Positions 45,591 to 57,275 of a DNA stretch of 64,000 nt are shown in pieces. Position numbers and translations under genes: made by a program. How positions within the stretch are numbered: position 1 is the first letter of the stretch; every line of letters begins with the position of its first letter. The notes under the pieces are model-generated. The model worked only from the letters and a program-made list of their open reading frames with translations, searched no databases and was not told the origin of the DNA. Origin of the DNA: Flaveria trinervia (taxonomy: Eukaryota > Streptophyta > Magnoliopsida > Asterales > Asteraceae); NCBI GenBank assembly GCA_025506515.1, contig CM046442.1, forward strand, positions 61,637,340 to 61,701,339, read 5' to 3'.

Positions 45591-46451
45591 TGTTGGACCA
45601 AAAGAACCAATGAGCCTGATCAGAAAAACCTCTAAGTCCCACAGACATCACAACAACTGCTGAAGACTTGATCAGCTGTTTGACAAAGTCTGAAGACTTC
45701 AACAGCTGAAGACTAAAGTACTGAAGACTTCAACAGCTGAAGACCAAAGTCTGAAGATCAATAGCTGAAGATTAAAGTACTGAAGACTTCAACAGCTGAA
45801 GACTAAAGTACTGAAGACTTCAACAGCTAAAGACCAAAGTCTGAAGATCAACAGCTGAAGAACAAAGTACTGAAGATCAACAGCTGAAGTACAAAGACTG
45901 AAGATCAGCTGTTGACAACAGCTGAAGTTCAAGCACAAGTACTGAAGCCTTCAGAGTTTGTTACAACAGCTGAAGAAGCATTCTTCAGTTGTTGTGATGG
46001 TTTCCTTTCAGTAGTTTTCTTTTTGTTTCAGTATTTGTAAAACGACTGAAGAGCATGTTCTTCAGTCGTTGTAGTTTCAGTAGTTTCTTTTCAGTAGTTG
46101 TAGTGACAGTTAACACTTAGTATTTTTGTAAGAAGATGTCAGTTGTTTGACATCTTCAGTAGTTGTGTTAACTTTTAGTAGTTTGAATAAATTCTGTTAG
46201 ATGTCACTATCAAGTGACATCAGCAGATGTCACATCTCTTATATAAGAGGTGTTGACCTAATTGTATGTGTGACATTCTGTTACCACGAAAGCGGATATT
46301 GAATGAAATATCTTTTGCAGAATTCTCTATGTCTATAACCGTTTGTTCTTACCTTGAATATATTTTGTGTTCTTGTGAATTGGCTAATTCATTGTTTGAT
46401 TTCCGCTGCCATACTCTCTAATCAATCAAATGTAGATCACTGATCCTAACA
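45591..46451 (+). repeat. S2 3' LTR
   Basis: This 861 bp LTR aligns along its whole length with 34073-34935, with scattered single-base differences. One of them is ACGT to ATGT in the promoter box. The 12 bp hairpin is intact at 46041-46070. Confidence 0.97.
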
Positions 46452-47239
46452 TTAACTTATTGAGTACACAACATATCAAGTACTATTCATTACAAAACCA
46501 TAACTGACCCACCGCGGGACAATGAGGGTTCGGGGGTGGCAACCCCTGACAGTGGGGTCCTAGGGGCAGCAGCCCTAGTGGGGTCCAAGGGGCAACGCCC
46601 CTGGCTGGGGCCGGCTACATAGTAGCCCCAAAACATGGAAAACTGTTACTCTAGGATAGTCACACTTGAATCAAATCATGAAGATTACAGATTAAAATAT
46701 GATAATTCACAATTAAAGCCCATTTGATCTTGAATTAGATTGCAAAATATGTTTACAAGTAATCCCTCAATCTATTGGTCATTCAACCATTAACTAACAC
46801 TAATGACAATTAACCTATTTATAGCCTACACTAATATTCACTAATTGCACTTTACCCCTTAAACTTAGGCTAATTAATGGAAATTACATATAAAACATAA
46901 AAATGACTAAAAAAAGATAAAATATATTTTGTTCACACAAAATATATTTATTACAATAAAACTACTAGTCATCTTAATCTTCAACGTCTCGTCTTGGTTC
47001 TTCGTCTCGAACTTGTCGGGTTTGACTGTTACGTTGACTTTGACCGTGACGTGACTATTGTTGACTTTGACTGTGTTGATAATATAGACTATCTTTTATA
47101 GCTCCAACAAAAACTCATAAATAAGGGGATCTATAACTCACCTGGATACAGTGAGTAGCTTCTAAACTAAGCTTTGTAAGATAGGATCACACTAACCACC
47201 TGCAGATAAGTTAACACTTGAAGTGGTTAATTTCTGCTT

Positions 47240-47430
47240 AAATTCGCTGCTAATTTTGTTGTCAGACTAGTAGATTCGTTGCCAATTTTGCTACCAAATT
47301 CGCATGGCAATTTTGCCCAACTTTCGTTGGAATTCCATGGCTGCGAAATTACATGCGAAACTATAATTTCATAGAAAACTCACAGTTTCATAGCTTGAAC
47401 ACCCAATTTCACTGGATGCACAAACAGAAC
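47240..47430. repeat. TTTCGC minisatellite in Gypsy solo LTR
   Basis: Degenerate units near AATTTCGCTGCCA, AGATTCGTTGCC and AATTTTGCCCAA repeat at spacings of about 15-20 bases. The homologous second LTR has a clearer array at 48960-49170. Confidence 0.75.
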
Positions 47431-47963
47431 CTATAAAAATTATGAACCAGCCCATTTTAACCCAAAATCGCAACTTTTTATGTCCAAACACTTAGTTTAT
47501 CATCCATGAGGCTATATCTAAGATTTTTACCTATTTTCATGTGTAAAAATGTTACCGTTATGCGATTCTTTGTAACTTTCCAAAACCCAAAACCGAATTC
47601 GGGTTTGACCTACAGAAGGGTTTAGAGGTTGATTCTTACCTGGATTTCTTGCTTCTTTCTTATGGTTTGATGCTCTAACATCCAGATCTTCAATCCCTTC
47701 TTCAAAGAAGCTCCAAATCAAGATTTTTCTTCATTTTCTGTCTTTACTTTCTCTCATTAGAATTTGGTGGCTAGGGTTGAGAAATGGAGAAGATGATGGC
47801 TAGTTAGGTGGCTAAAGGGCTAATTATGGGCCTTTAATCACTTGGGCTATTACCCAATAAGGCTAATTTCTCCCATGACCATTTCTTTCCATTATTAAAT
47901 ATTCATTAATTAAGCCCATTATCATTGATGACTCGTTTTGACTTTTCAGGGTGTTATAACCTA

Positions 47964-48470
47964 TAAATAGACTTCTTTTGATTTTTCTGCATGATGTCTC
48001 TTGTCTTTGCTGTTTCTTCCCTTAATTTTCTCTTAACAGACTTTTGTTCCTTAATGAAATGTTGTTCCAGCTACTTGAGATATTCAAATTCAATGTACTC
48101 AAATGAGAGCGGAAGAAGTTCAGACGCTTCATAGAGGCCTGTGGCACTAAGGTAGTTGTTCAAGTTTTGTCTGACACCTTCCTTATTTACCTAAGGTTGT
48201 TTAGTTGCTTGTTGAGCTGCCACAACCTCTAACTCAAGGCTTTCTTAAACTACGGAGAGGGTTGTAGCATGCTTATACAACCTTTTGTGTCTTCTTTCTT
48301 CTTTTATGTTGAGAAGCAACTCTATATCCTTGCCTCCTTAATCTCCTTAGACATTTCCATGTCTGCCAATTCATTCAATTCTTTTAAGGGGAGGAAAATA
48401 ATCTCATCCACTCCATAGTTCCTGGTCCCTAAATAGTTTATCATGGTTGCCCTCAACTTATCATTCATAG
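47964..48470 (-). pseudogene. N2 accessory frame, N-terminal half
   Basis: On the minus strand it reads MINYLGTRNYGVDE and FLPLKELNELADME near the start, then a basic stretch. A copy of the N1 YLSATG...LPLS block follows near 48130, then KRKLREE. It ends where the other half begins at 33364. Several stops and shifts are present. At 48470 the match to N1 ends at the next Gypsy LTR. Confidence 0.78.
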
Positions 48471-49727
48471 TTTCTCTTTACGTCATTCATTTTGTACTCA
48501 TAACATGTAAATAACGGAATACTACATAATAGGAACGTAAGATCAACATAACACATTCATACATAACCTCACATAAACATTACATACCCCATCACACATC
48601 ATCATAAACATCATAGAACATAACCGACCCTCCGCGGGATAGCGGGGATTCGGGAACGGCAGCTCCTGACAACGAGGTCCTAGTGGCAGCAGCCCCTAGT
48701 GGGGTCCAAGGAGCAACGCCCCTCGTTGGGCTCGTGCTATATAGAAAAATCGATCTTCCTATTAAAACAACTTAAAATCTGGGTCATTCAAAATGTGTAT
48801 TTAGTATGCATTTCCAACCCAAACATGTTTAAAACCTTTAAATAAGGGATTTAGAACTCACCTGGACTCGATGAGTAGCTTCTCAATCAAGCTTTCAAAG
48901 CAAGGGTTGCACTACACAACCTGCACATAAGTTAACACTCTATGGAGTTTATTTATGCCTAATTTCGCTGCCAGATCAGCAGTTTCGTTACTAGTTTCGC
49001 CAGCAGCTTCGCTGCTACTTTCACCAGCAGTTTCGCTACCAGTTTCGGCCAACTTTCGTTGGATAACCAAGTTTGCAAAGCTACCTGCGAAACTATAGGT
49101 TCACAGGAAGACCCATAGTTTCGCTAGACGAATACATAGTTTCGTCAGATGAACACCGAGTTTCGCAGAACGGGCTTAAATTACGAACTAACCTATTTTT
49201 GACCCAAAACTTCACTCTTTTATATCCAAAACCTTGGTTTATCATCCATGAAGCTATATCTAAGCTTTTTACATGTTTTCTTACACAAAAACATGAGTTT
49301 TGGGCGAATCTTTGCCACTTTCAAAAACTCATGCCCTAGAATCCGGGTTTACATCAAAATGTAAGATTAGATGATGTTTCTTACCTGGATTCTTGGTGTT
49401 TTCTTGTTTTTTGGATGCCAACAAACACCGATCTTCAATCCCGTGATCAACCGAGCCTTCAATCTTCAATGCTCTCCACTTTCTCTCTCTACTCTCTCTA
49501 CACTCTCTACTCTCTCTCTAGAAATTGGGTGTTGAGTTGCAAATGAGAGCTCCTTAAGCTTATCCGTTTATATATATCGGGCATTCCCGGGACCTTAAAC
49601 TTGCCAAACACATATCCCGCGAGGTCAACACGGTCCATACTCCATTACCCGCTTATTTTCTTTAAATAATCTCCGCTAAGCCCATTATTATTACTTGGCT
49701 CATTTCGACTTTATTTCAGGCATTACA
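48471..49727 (-). mobile_element. Second Gypsy-type LTR, left-truncated
   Basis: It runs parallel to 33480-47958 in outline. It has the GGGGTCCAAGGAGCAACGCC block (48610-48745), the TTTCGC array (48960-49170), the TTTATCATCCATGA box and the end GGCATTACA at 49727 (minus-strand start TGTAATGCC). The first 100 bases or so of the left end are missing, and no target duplication is found. Confidence 0.72.
48960..49170. repeat. TTTCGC minisatellite in second Gypsy LTR
   Basis: About twelve units around AGTTTCGCTACC and AGCTTCGCTGCT repeat every 12-20 bases. Same place and motif as 47240-47430, but with a different unit count. Confidence 0.85.
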
Positions 49728-49984
49728 CGAGAAAGAAATCGACAAACCACAAAGAAACTTGGATCTTTCTCAGAGTTCAATAGGACAACTTGATTGTGTT
49801 GTATGTGACGTTGCATGGAAAAATTAGGCTAGTTTTTGTGATCGAGGCTATCCATTTAATAAAGCTTAAAGGTGAATGAAGATAATAATAAAGGTGGTTT
49901 GTGGTTGAAGATAGGTGAGAAAAATTAGCAAATGAAGAGTATAGGGATAGAGGGGGAACCGTTAGGTATATATATGTGAATTGG
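49728..49984. other. Unassigned stretch between Gypsy LTR and N3
   Basis: On the minus strand a TATATATACC box (near 49968) is followed by a C/T-rich stretch and, about 130 bases on, an ATG opening only a few codons. This resembles a promoter and 5' leader but no gene follows, because the Gypsy LTR intervenes. Confidence 0.35.
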
Positions 49985-50820
49985 TGCAGGATCAGATACG
50001 GTCACTCAACACAAGTATTTCCTCACAAAGTCACTAAGTCTCACTCAAATGATGATGCAAAAACCTCTAAGAGTTGACGATAATATACTAAGTAAACAAA
50101 ACACAAGAAATAGTTTTCAAAATACTTGTATATATCACTTCTTAACTCAAAGTTTACAAGACTCTTACAAAGCATACTTACTGATTTTACAATGAGAATT
50201 ATATATACTACTATCTACACCCAGTTATACTTTGATTATCAGCTAGAACTTACTACTAAACAAATACTACATTGTTAGAAGTAAGGTTTCTAAGATAAAA
50301 TACTATCCTAGATTAGGTAGTCATGACAGGTCTATTACTTATCTTTTTTGTCACCAACTAAAGTTGGTAACTATACTAACTGATAAAGAATGAACAGTAA
50401 AATAAAATATGGTCGAATACATGGGCATGAGAAAATTGCATGCAGTATTTTAGAGGTCGTAACGGCTTGTCAGATGGATCATACTTATATCCAGTGGTTC
50501 ATAGTAAGTTCTTCTAAAGGCTAACCGACTTCGGAAGAACAAGTTCCTTCGAAGCCACTTATACTTCAAAAGACTCTACTTTTGCTAGACTTCTAAAAAT
50601 CTTCAAGACTCTATACTTCAGAAGCCTTTGTCTTGAAATCTTCCAAGTGTTTGTATTCAGAAGAGGAATTACTTTGTCTTCGGAAGACAGAGTTCCTCTT
50701 CAGAAGTTCTTCTAACTTTAACCTTTGGAAGTTCAGCTTCACCTTCGGAAGTCTTTCTTTAGTTGAACCAAAATTATTCTAAGTGTTTTTTGGTGACCAC
50801 CAGCCTTATCTAACCCGACA
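49985..50820 (-). repeat. N3 3' LTR
   Basis: This 836 bp LTR starts TGTCGGGTTAG on the minus strand and ends CCTGCA. It is only distantly like the other N LTRs but keeps CTTCGGAAG units (50520-50755) and the same PPT context. Confidence 0.87.
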
Positions 50821-50833
50821 AACTCCCCCTAGG
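50821..50833 (-). other. N3 polypurine tract
   Basis: CTAGGGGGAGTTT on the minus strand directly before TGTCGGG. Identical to N2 and N4. Confidence 0.9.
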
Positions 50834-53800
50834 CTGATGCTAACAAAACTTCACTTTCTTCTGCTTCTCAAAACTTTAAGTATCAAGGAAAGTAGATATT
50901 TATATATTTCTCTATTCTTTCCACAGGTGGTGCTGAGAAGTTTGTACAAGTCATTTGTAGATAACAGGTCCAGTTTGTTACTTTGGATGACATGTACCCT
51001 TTGTTGTGGTCCTTGGTATAGAGTTAGTTGATGGGAGTTGTAGTCGTACTCCCATCTAACTATGGGTTCCAAATCAGAGCCTTCAACCATTCGTAGGAAG
51101 GTCTTTCCTTTGGTTGACCCTTCTATTTATTTCTTCTCTCTCACTTTTAACTCTCTTCAATCTTTGCCATTGTGGTCAGTTTGGCAAGATGAAGACTGCT
51201 TAGGTGATTCCTGATGTGAGCAGTTACTTAAGGGTTGGAAGGGTTGGAGAATGGTTTCTCGGCTAAGTCAACAATATCAAACCTACTTGAGTGTAGAAGA
51301 GATGGTGTGTTGAGTCAGTTGACTTCACTATTCTATCTTTCCACAAAAAAATTGTGAGAACCTCCACTTGACAACCTTCTTTTGACGAGCAAGGGATTAA
51401 AATGGTAGTTTGTCTCCTTTCTTGGTGTCAGTAGAATCACCAGCCTTCTTCTTAGCTTCTTCTCTTCTTCATTGAGTGAATCAGAGTTGATTGCAAGGAG
51501 TTAAAGTGCCTGGTCTAAAGTTCCCCTAGGAAAATCAAGGAATGCCTCTCTTATGAGGGAACAGGAAGAGCCATCAATGAATGTTAATTTAACAAACTCC
51601 TACTCACAAGAGATTTCTCTCAGAGTGGTGTAGTTGATGAGCATCTTCTTGATTTTCTTAAACTCTTCTAAGGTTAGAGGCTATGATGGTTCAGAGGATG
51701 GCTTGGGTGATGGATGGGTAGTTTACGGTTGAGTTCTGGATAGAGTTTTAGGTTTGAGGTTGGGCAGAGGTGGAGGTTATTATGAAGTAATGGGTCAGGA
51801 TAAAGGTAAGGTTGATGGTGTAGGTTTATGGGTGAATGGCTCAGTGGTTGGTTCAGTTTTGATGGGGAAAGGAAATAGTGAGGGTTTAGGTTAAGGTTGT
51901 GGTTTGCAAACAGGTATGCATAGTTTCCTATGAGAATTTGGTGTTTAAAACACCTCATTCCTTCTTCCTGAGCAAATGTCAGCCTTGATGTCACTGACAA
52001 GTCGCTACAAGGTCTTCTCAGTCATTGGACAAACTTGCCTGCCAGAGAAGCCGTGAGCCCTAAGATATGCTTCATCCAGATCTCCCACCTTCTTGGGAGC
52101 CACATGCTTGGCCTCCTCCTCCTTCTTCTTCTTCTTTTTCACCTTTTCCTTGAAGCCTTCTTCCTCCCTTTGGCAATCTGATCTTGTTCTTTGTGGAAAA
52201 GCCACAAGATCATGTCATTATCATGAGGACTCAACTCCTCCTGAGATTAGCCTCTTGAGCATAAGAAAGCTATCCTCTTGGTCCTCATATGTTGATCATC
52301 CTCTTCTTTATTTCTTCTTTTCTCCTCCTCTAAGGCTAGCCTTGCTGCTTCCCCTTCTTCTTTCTGCAGCAGGGTTTTCTTTTCCAACTCCACTAGTTCC
52401 TCAAGTGGTAGGAGGAGCACTTCTTCACTTGCCAGTCCTAAGTTGACAAGTCTATCAATAACCTCCATTCTTTTTTGTTGTTGATAGCCTCTTGGGCTGC
52501 TACAGCTGCTTTGCTTCTTTTTGCGAGTAGCTTCCCAGTGCCTATTCTTCATTTTCTTTTTAGTTTATCCAACCTTTCTTCTTCTAACAGTTCTTCCGAA
52601 GTCTTTCCTTTGGGGTCTTTGAAAGATTCAACCTTAGGAGACTCTGACTTAGAGGTTTCTAGTAAGGAAAGAGGTTGTTCTTGAGGTGCTAATGGTGCTT
52701 CAAGGAGAGGGGTGTTTTAAGAAAGTCCTCACTATTTATCGTAGAGGCTAGATCAAGTATGTACTCTATGATAATTAGGTCATCGGATAAGGATGACAGT
52801 TCAATAATTCCTTCCCCAGCTTACATCTCAGATTCAGAAGAAAAAGGAGTTGCACTAGATATCCCAACTAAGTCAGTTGTTGGGCCAACAATCCTCATGT
52901 CCCCTTCAAAATGAATCTCAAGTTTAACAAGGGCCTTAGGTTGACCAACTTCCTCCTTAGTGTTAGGTGGAGAATTCAACATTTGAAGTTCTTCAACTCT
53001 AAAGTGAACTTTAGCAATATCTGATGAGGCTGTTCAAATGAGGAGCTTATTAGAAAATTAGTTAGGAGCATATTGAGGTTAATGAGCATCCTTGAGTCCA
53101 CTTGAAGTGTGATTGGAGGTGACTAAGGAAGATGGTTGAAGATTTTTGTTGAGTGGGGTAAAATAAAGATAAGGTAGAGATTGCCAAAATTTGTTCCTCT
53201 TGAGCTCGACTCTGTACATCTTCCCCCTTTTTGGTAGCATCATCTTGAGAAGTAGATAAGCTAGAGGAAGAACATAAAGAGACTTCAACATGTACATGCA
53301 TCGCAGACTTCTTAAACAATGTCTTAGCTAGTTTGGCCTTGAGATTGTCAATCTTAAGTTTTGGAGTGGCAGACCTATCCTCCAAAGTCTTAACTTTGGA
53401 TTCAAGATTTAAGACATTCGAAAGCAAGTATCTAATGGTGAGTTGTAGACTTCCCTCATCTTCTTTTGAAGAATCATGGGGAGATGAGACAACATACCAG
53501 GTATGTTCATCTTTATCACCAGATGTGGTTTCTTGGCGCTCTGGTTTCCATTGTAAAGTGATGTCTCTTTCAAAGGCATCAATAGGCAAGGTTGTCATAG
53601 ACTCAGTCTTCAAGATGTTACCACTATCCTTAGAGCCCAATGAGGCACTCTTAGTAGTGATAGCTAATTCTACATGAGTCCACTCCACATCCATGGGACA
53701 CACCTTAATTTGGGTTTGATGATGGGGGATAGAAATCAGAGATTTCCTAGGGCTTAGTTGATCTTTAGATTGGTGTTGTAGATCAATATCATGGCCTTAA

Positions 53801-54455
53801 AGGAATATGAAATCTTTATTAGAACCAGTTAGTAGGTCAGTGAAGGATATGAAAGTTATACCTAATAACCCGGGACCTTGATCAACCCTTGAGGAATTAA
53901 GCCTACGACTTGGTTGTCCCTTTTTGGCTACTCACTGGAGTATTGGGACTCACCCCAAGGGCTAACAGTTTAGGTTTTAGACTTATCAGGTTGAGACTAT
54001 GGAGACTCAACATTGATATTAAGGTCAATTAAGGAGGATGGTTGGACCTTAGGCTGAGTGGGAGCCCATCTTTCCACTCTAGCCTTTTTGGCTTGCATAT
54101 AGGGACAATCAGAGTAGATTGAACAAGGTTTATTTTGGAGAGTCTCTCATAAGTAAACTTGATGGGACGGGGAGGAAGAATTGGAATTGAAATGGTAGTG
54201 TTTAGTGTGGGTTCATCACTTATGGGGCTTACAGGGATCTCACTAGGAGCCATTGGCTTATTCATACATGGAAGAAATGCAGTGTGTCTTCTAGTAAAGT
54301 TGGTGGACACCCTCTCAGATTCTTGAAGATGCCTGGCTTCATGTGAGAGACAAGAAGAGTATCTTCACAGAAAATCTTGTCTTAGTCCAGCTCATAGTTG
54401 ATGATGTGCTGTAGAATGCAGAATGTTTCCGTTTGAAGGTTTCCTTTGAGGTTGT
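50834..54455 (-). pseudogene. N3 accessory reading frame, broken
   Basis: Function unknown. From N- to C-terminus: a start region near 54450-54310 with FCILQHIINYELD and KIFCEDTLLVSHM, then a Pro-rich piece (54310-54029). A 213-codon piece (53703-53062) has a leucine-rich coiled coil (LLSNVLNLESKVKTLEDR). Lys/Glu-rich pieces follow (52552-52247, 52205-52005), with a Pro/His/Leu piece at 52000-51674. The C-terminal part (51090-50851) has VRWEYDYNSHQLTLYQG and NDLYKLLSTTCGKNRE. The C-terminal part resembles the Trp-containing end of N1 and N2 only in outline. No pol motif is seen in 3.6 kb. Confidence 0.68.
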
Positions 54456-55247
54456 TGCAGGACCAGTGAAGGGGGTCACTTACAACACAACACAACAAAG
54501 AGGAGATTAACCAAACTTAATCAAACAGTAAACTGAATTAACCACAAATGAGACACTAAGAACACAAGTAATATAAGAGACAGAACAATAGAACTCTAGT
54601 GTATGGTTTTCAAGAATGCAATATATTGCTTTCTCTATGTTCTATTACAAGTGTTACAAAGCGTATAGGAAAGATACAAGAACATGAGATACTTATACTA
54701 CATCCTACAGCCGGCTATACTTTGAAAGCCAGCTGAATACAATTGAATAGACACAAACAAATTCAATTGTAGAGTCGAAAGGCAGGTTGCCTTTTGACTA
54801 GTTACTATGACATGCCATAGCTCACACCCTTATCTATTATAAAAAGTATAAAGTACATGAAGTAGAAAGTTACAAACTCAAGACCTCAATGTACAGTTAC
54901 CAAAAGCATGGAACTTTTCACCAACTCATGTAAGTTGGTGACATTACAGAGATGCAGCGGAAATGGAAAAGTACATCAGATAAAGCATGTGTCAAAATTC
55001 TTCGGAAGAAATCAGACTTCATGAGTTGAAGCTTCGGAAGACTTTGTCTCTGAGGCTTCAGAAGACTTCATGTTTGGCTTCGGAAGATATTGGTCTTGGC
55101 TTCGGAAGATTTCACACTTAGAATATTTCAGTTGCATGTGTGAAACTTCCTAAGCATTCTTCTTTAATGCACTTGTGCAGCATGCAGGATAGACTTTGGA
55201 TATTTGAGTTGCATCAACCTCTTCATTAATCTCTACAAACTCCCCCT
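54456..55247 (-). repeat. N4 3' LTR
   Basis: This 792 bp LTR is close to the N1 5' LTR, including both hairpins and the CTTCGGAAG array (about 55030-55110). Confidence 0.93.
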
Positions 55248-55260
55248 AGGCTGATGCTAC
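55248..55260 (-). other. N4 polypurine tract
   Basis: CTAGGGGGAGTTT on the minus strand, before TGTAGAGA. Confidence 0.9.
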
Positions 55261-56884
55261 CAAAGCACTTAGTAGACTTCAGATATCAACAGTTCTCATT
55301 AGAATGATAACCAACCCTTTCTTCATGAGATGATCAGGATCCTTCAAACTGTCAAAATGTCTTCTCATATCAAAAAGATCATGGAGAGGTAGCTGAAACA
55401 TATCTTTCCAAGTGTAGATGTCTTCAGTGCCTTGTTCTCTAATGACATGCCATCTTTCTGGATTTGTGGTTTATGTCCAGGACAAGATGGGTCTTCTTGA
55501 TACTAGAGGAGCTACTGAAATTGGAGTTGATAGAGCATCCTCTGGCTGCACATCCTCAGGATGTTTTGACTCATCCTGGGGTTTAGAAGAGGGTGCACTT
55601 TTCTTCTTCTTTGGCTTTGGTTTATAAGCCATCCTCTTCATTCTCTTTACAGGTTTTAACTGAGAAGACTGGCCTGCAGTACCAGATTGATCTTTATTGT
55701 CTTTCTCAATTGGGACTTCCTCTCTCTCAGGCTCAGAAGGAGAGGGAGGTTGACCCTGCTGTGGATCAAAAGATGAAGCTTGCTGAGGTTCAGCGAGAGG
55801 TCCAGGTTGTGTTGTCTCTGGTTGTTCACCTTAACCTCCACTTCAGGTGGGGCTTGACTTGGAGGGGAGTGTAAATCAATGAGCCCTCCACTTTTTTTCT
55901 TCTACTTGATCACCCTGATATGCTCATCCATAATGGATAGAGACATAGGGCCAAGTCTCTTTCTGGAGAATCCATATAGCTTCAAGAAGCTTATCATCCT
56001 CTGCCTGTCAGCAAACTTCTTCATGCTCTTTTGGATGATGGCTCTTGATTTTGCAGCTTCTTCCCTTAGCTTTTTCTTAGTTGTCTTTCTGTCCTTGTCT
56101 ATCTCAAGTTCAAGTTGTTCTAAGTACTCAAACTGAACATAGTCATAGGACAAGGGAAGAAGGGCATCTGCCTGATAGAGGCCTGTGGCACTCAAATAGT
56201 TGATCATCCTGATTCTATCTTCTTCTTTATCTAATTGAGGTTCTTGTTGAACCACATCCTCTTGTGCAGGACTTTCTTGAACTAGGGAGAGGGTAGTTAC
56301 ATGTTTATATAATCATTTCTTTCTTCTCTCTTCTTTGATTTGTACAAGAAGCTCTGCATCTTCTGCCTCCTTCTTCTCCCTTGACCTTTCCAGGTCAACC
56401 AGTTCATTTAGCTCTTCTAAGGGGAAAGAGATGACATTGTCTGTGTCATAGTTCCTTGTCTGCAGATAGGTTATCCTAACTGCCCTTAACTCATCATTCT
56501 AAGTATATTGTCTGGGGGCAGCCCTAATAACAGACCATGAGTCTTACAGACTCAAAAGAGGAATATTCTCCCCTCAGCCACCTTTTCCTCTCTCTCTCCT
56601 CCTCCTCAATCTCCTCAGATATCATCTTTCTTTTCCCTTTGTCACTCACAGACCTTTGTGACTTAGGGTGGAGAGAGCTTTGGCCTTCATTGCTTGATGC
56701 AGCTTTTGAGCTCTAGCCAGAGAGAGGTTGAGAAGCACCTTCACCAGCAGGTGTCTCAAAAAGAATGTGAATCTCTGCAGCAGTTGATAATGATGAGACA
56801 GGGCTCTCAAGTTCTGCCACTAGGCCTTCAGTCAAGGTTTCCCCTGTCAAACTAATATTAGGGTCTGCCTCAACATCCAGTTAA
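55261..56884 (-). pseudogene. N4 accessory frame, broken
   Basis: It matches the N1 accessory frame. The best open part is 56255-55902 (117 codons): MINYLSATGLYQADALLPLSY with YVQFEYLEQLELE, then KKKLREEAAKSRAI and MISFLKLYGFSRK. Upstream, a KGKRKMISEEIEEEERERK basic-acidic stretch lies at about 56640-56580. Downstream come the Pro/Gln-rich part and the Trp-containing end near 55490. At 56800-56865 it keeps about 43 bases that N1 has lost near 3940. Confidence 0.8.
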
Positions 56885-57267
56885 TCGATTGTGACATTCG
56901 TCGCCTTAAGGTCCGTCGAACGACATAAATAAGCATAGAAATATTTTAATTATTCTTTCTTTTCTTCATGAACTCCTGCTTTAAGGAATCATGTCTGCTT
57001 ATTTTCCCTTGTGCCTGTACTTCTTCCGAGAACGTGTGTTAAGCATAAAACTTTTTTAAATTTCATCACCATTACCACCAAATATATCATTTTTAATTTC
57101 AACCATTTTCATTAATAAAACCATTTTAGACTATCAAATGCCATTAAACACGCTTTTCACCTTAATATAACAAACATTTTAAGGTCGTAATCAACCGAAA
57201 CAAATTTTGGGGAACTCGAGAGTTAAGTGCAAGGACTAAACTTGTAATTTTGCAAACTTGGACTGGG

Positions 57268-57275
57268 TATATAAA
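57268..57275 (+). promoter_or_regulatory. Gypsy LTR TATA box
   Basis: TATATAAA in a C/T-rich context, followed by a pyrimidine-rich stretch (57285-57350) typical of plant leaders. Transcription likely starts near 57300. Confidence 0.65.

Larger units (their letters stand above)
34073..46451 (+). mobile_element. S2: full-length Sirevirus-like Copia element with TTAAC duplication
   Basis: A 12,379 bp element. The 5' LTR is 34073-34935 and the 3' LTR 45591-46451. The target duplication TTAAC is exact (34068-34072 and 46452-46456). It has an exact PBS, gag, pol, a repeat spacer, an accessory frame and a PPT. Order, length and the extra frame after pol fit the Sirevirus group of Copia. The coding parts have many frameshifts and stops, so it is not autonomous. 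The two LTRs are close to identical by eye, so insertion was fairly recent. Confidence 0.96.
33370..47958 (-). mobile_element. Gypsy solo LTR inserted in N2, itself split by S2
   Basis: The LTR pieces are 33370-34072 and 46457-47958, together about 2.2 kb. It begins TGTAAGG on the plus strand and ends GGGTGTTATA, so the minus-strand start reads TATAACACCC, a TG to TA change. Flanks TCCTA (33365-33369) and ACCTA (47959-47963) form a 5 bp duplication with one mismatch. No Gypsy internal domain is present, so it is a solo LTR. It contains GC-rich inverted motifs such as GGGGCAACGCCCC (46580-46605) and a TTTCGC minisatellite. Confidence 0.85.
49985..54455 (-). mobile_element. N3: 3' part of a divergent N element
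   Basis: It has a 3' LTR (49985-50820), PPT and accessory region on the minus strand. N4 interrupts it at 54456, and the rest must lie right of the nested insertions, outside the window. The left flank ATTGG (49980-49984) is the expected target duplication. Confidence 0.82.
54456..56889 (-). mobile_element. N4: 3' part of an N element close to N1
   Basis: It has a 3' LTR (54456-55247), PPT and accessory region on the minus strand, matching N1 closely. It sits in N3 (flank GTTGT, 54451-54455). It is interrupted at 56889 by a Gypsy element at TCGAT. N1 at about 3980 shows the uninterrupted sequence. The 5' half is outside the window. Confidence 0.9.

Noticed and set aside
46510..46620. GC-rich inverted motifs as a bacterial-type terminator or RNA gene
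   Set aside because: The block recurs at 48610-48745 inside a homologous Gypsy LTR, so it is part of that repeat. No RNA polymerase III or rRNA signal was seen.
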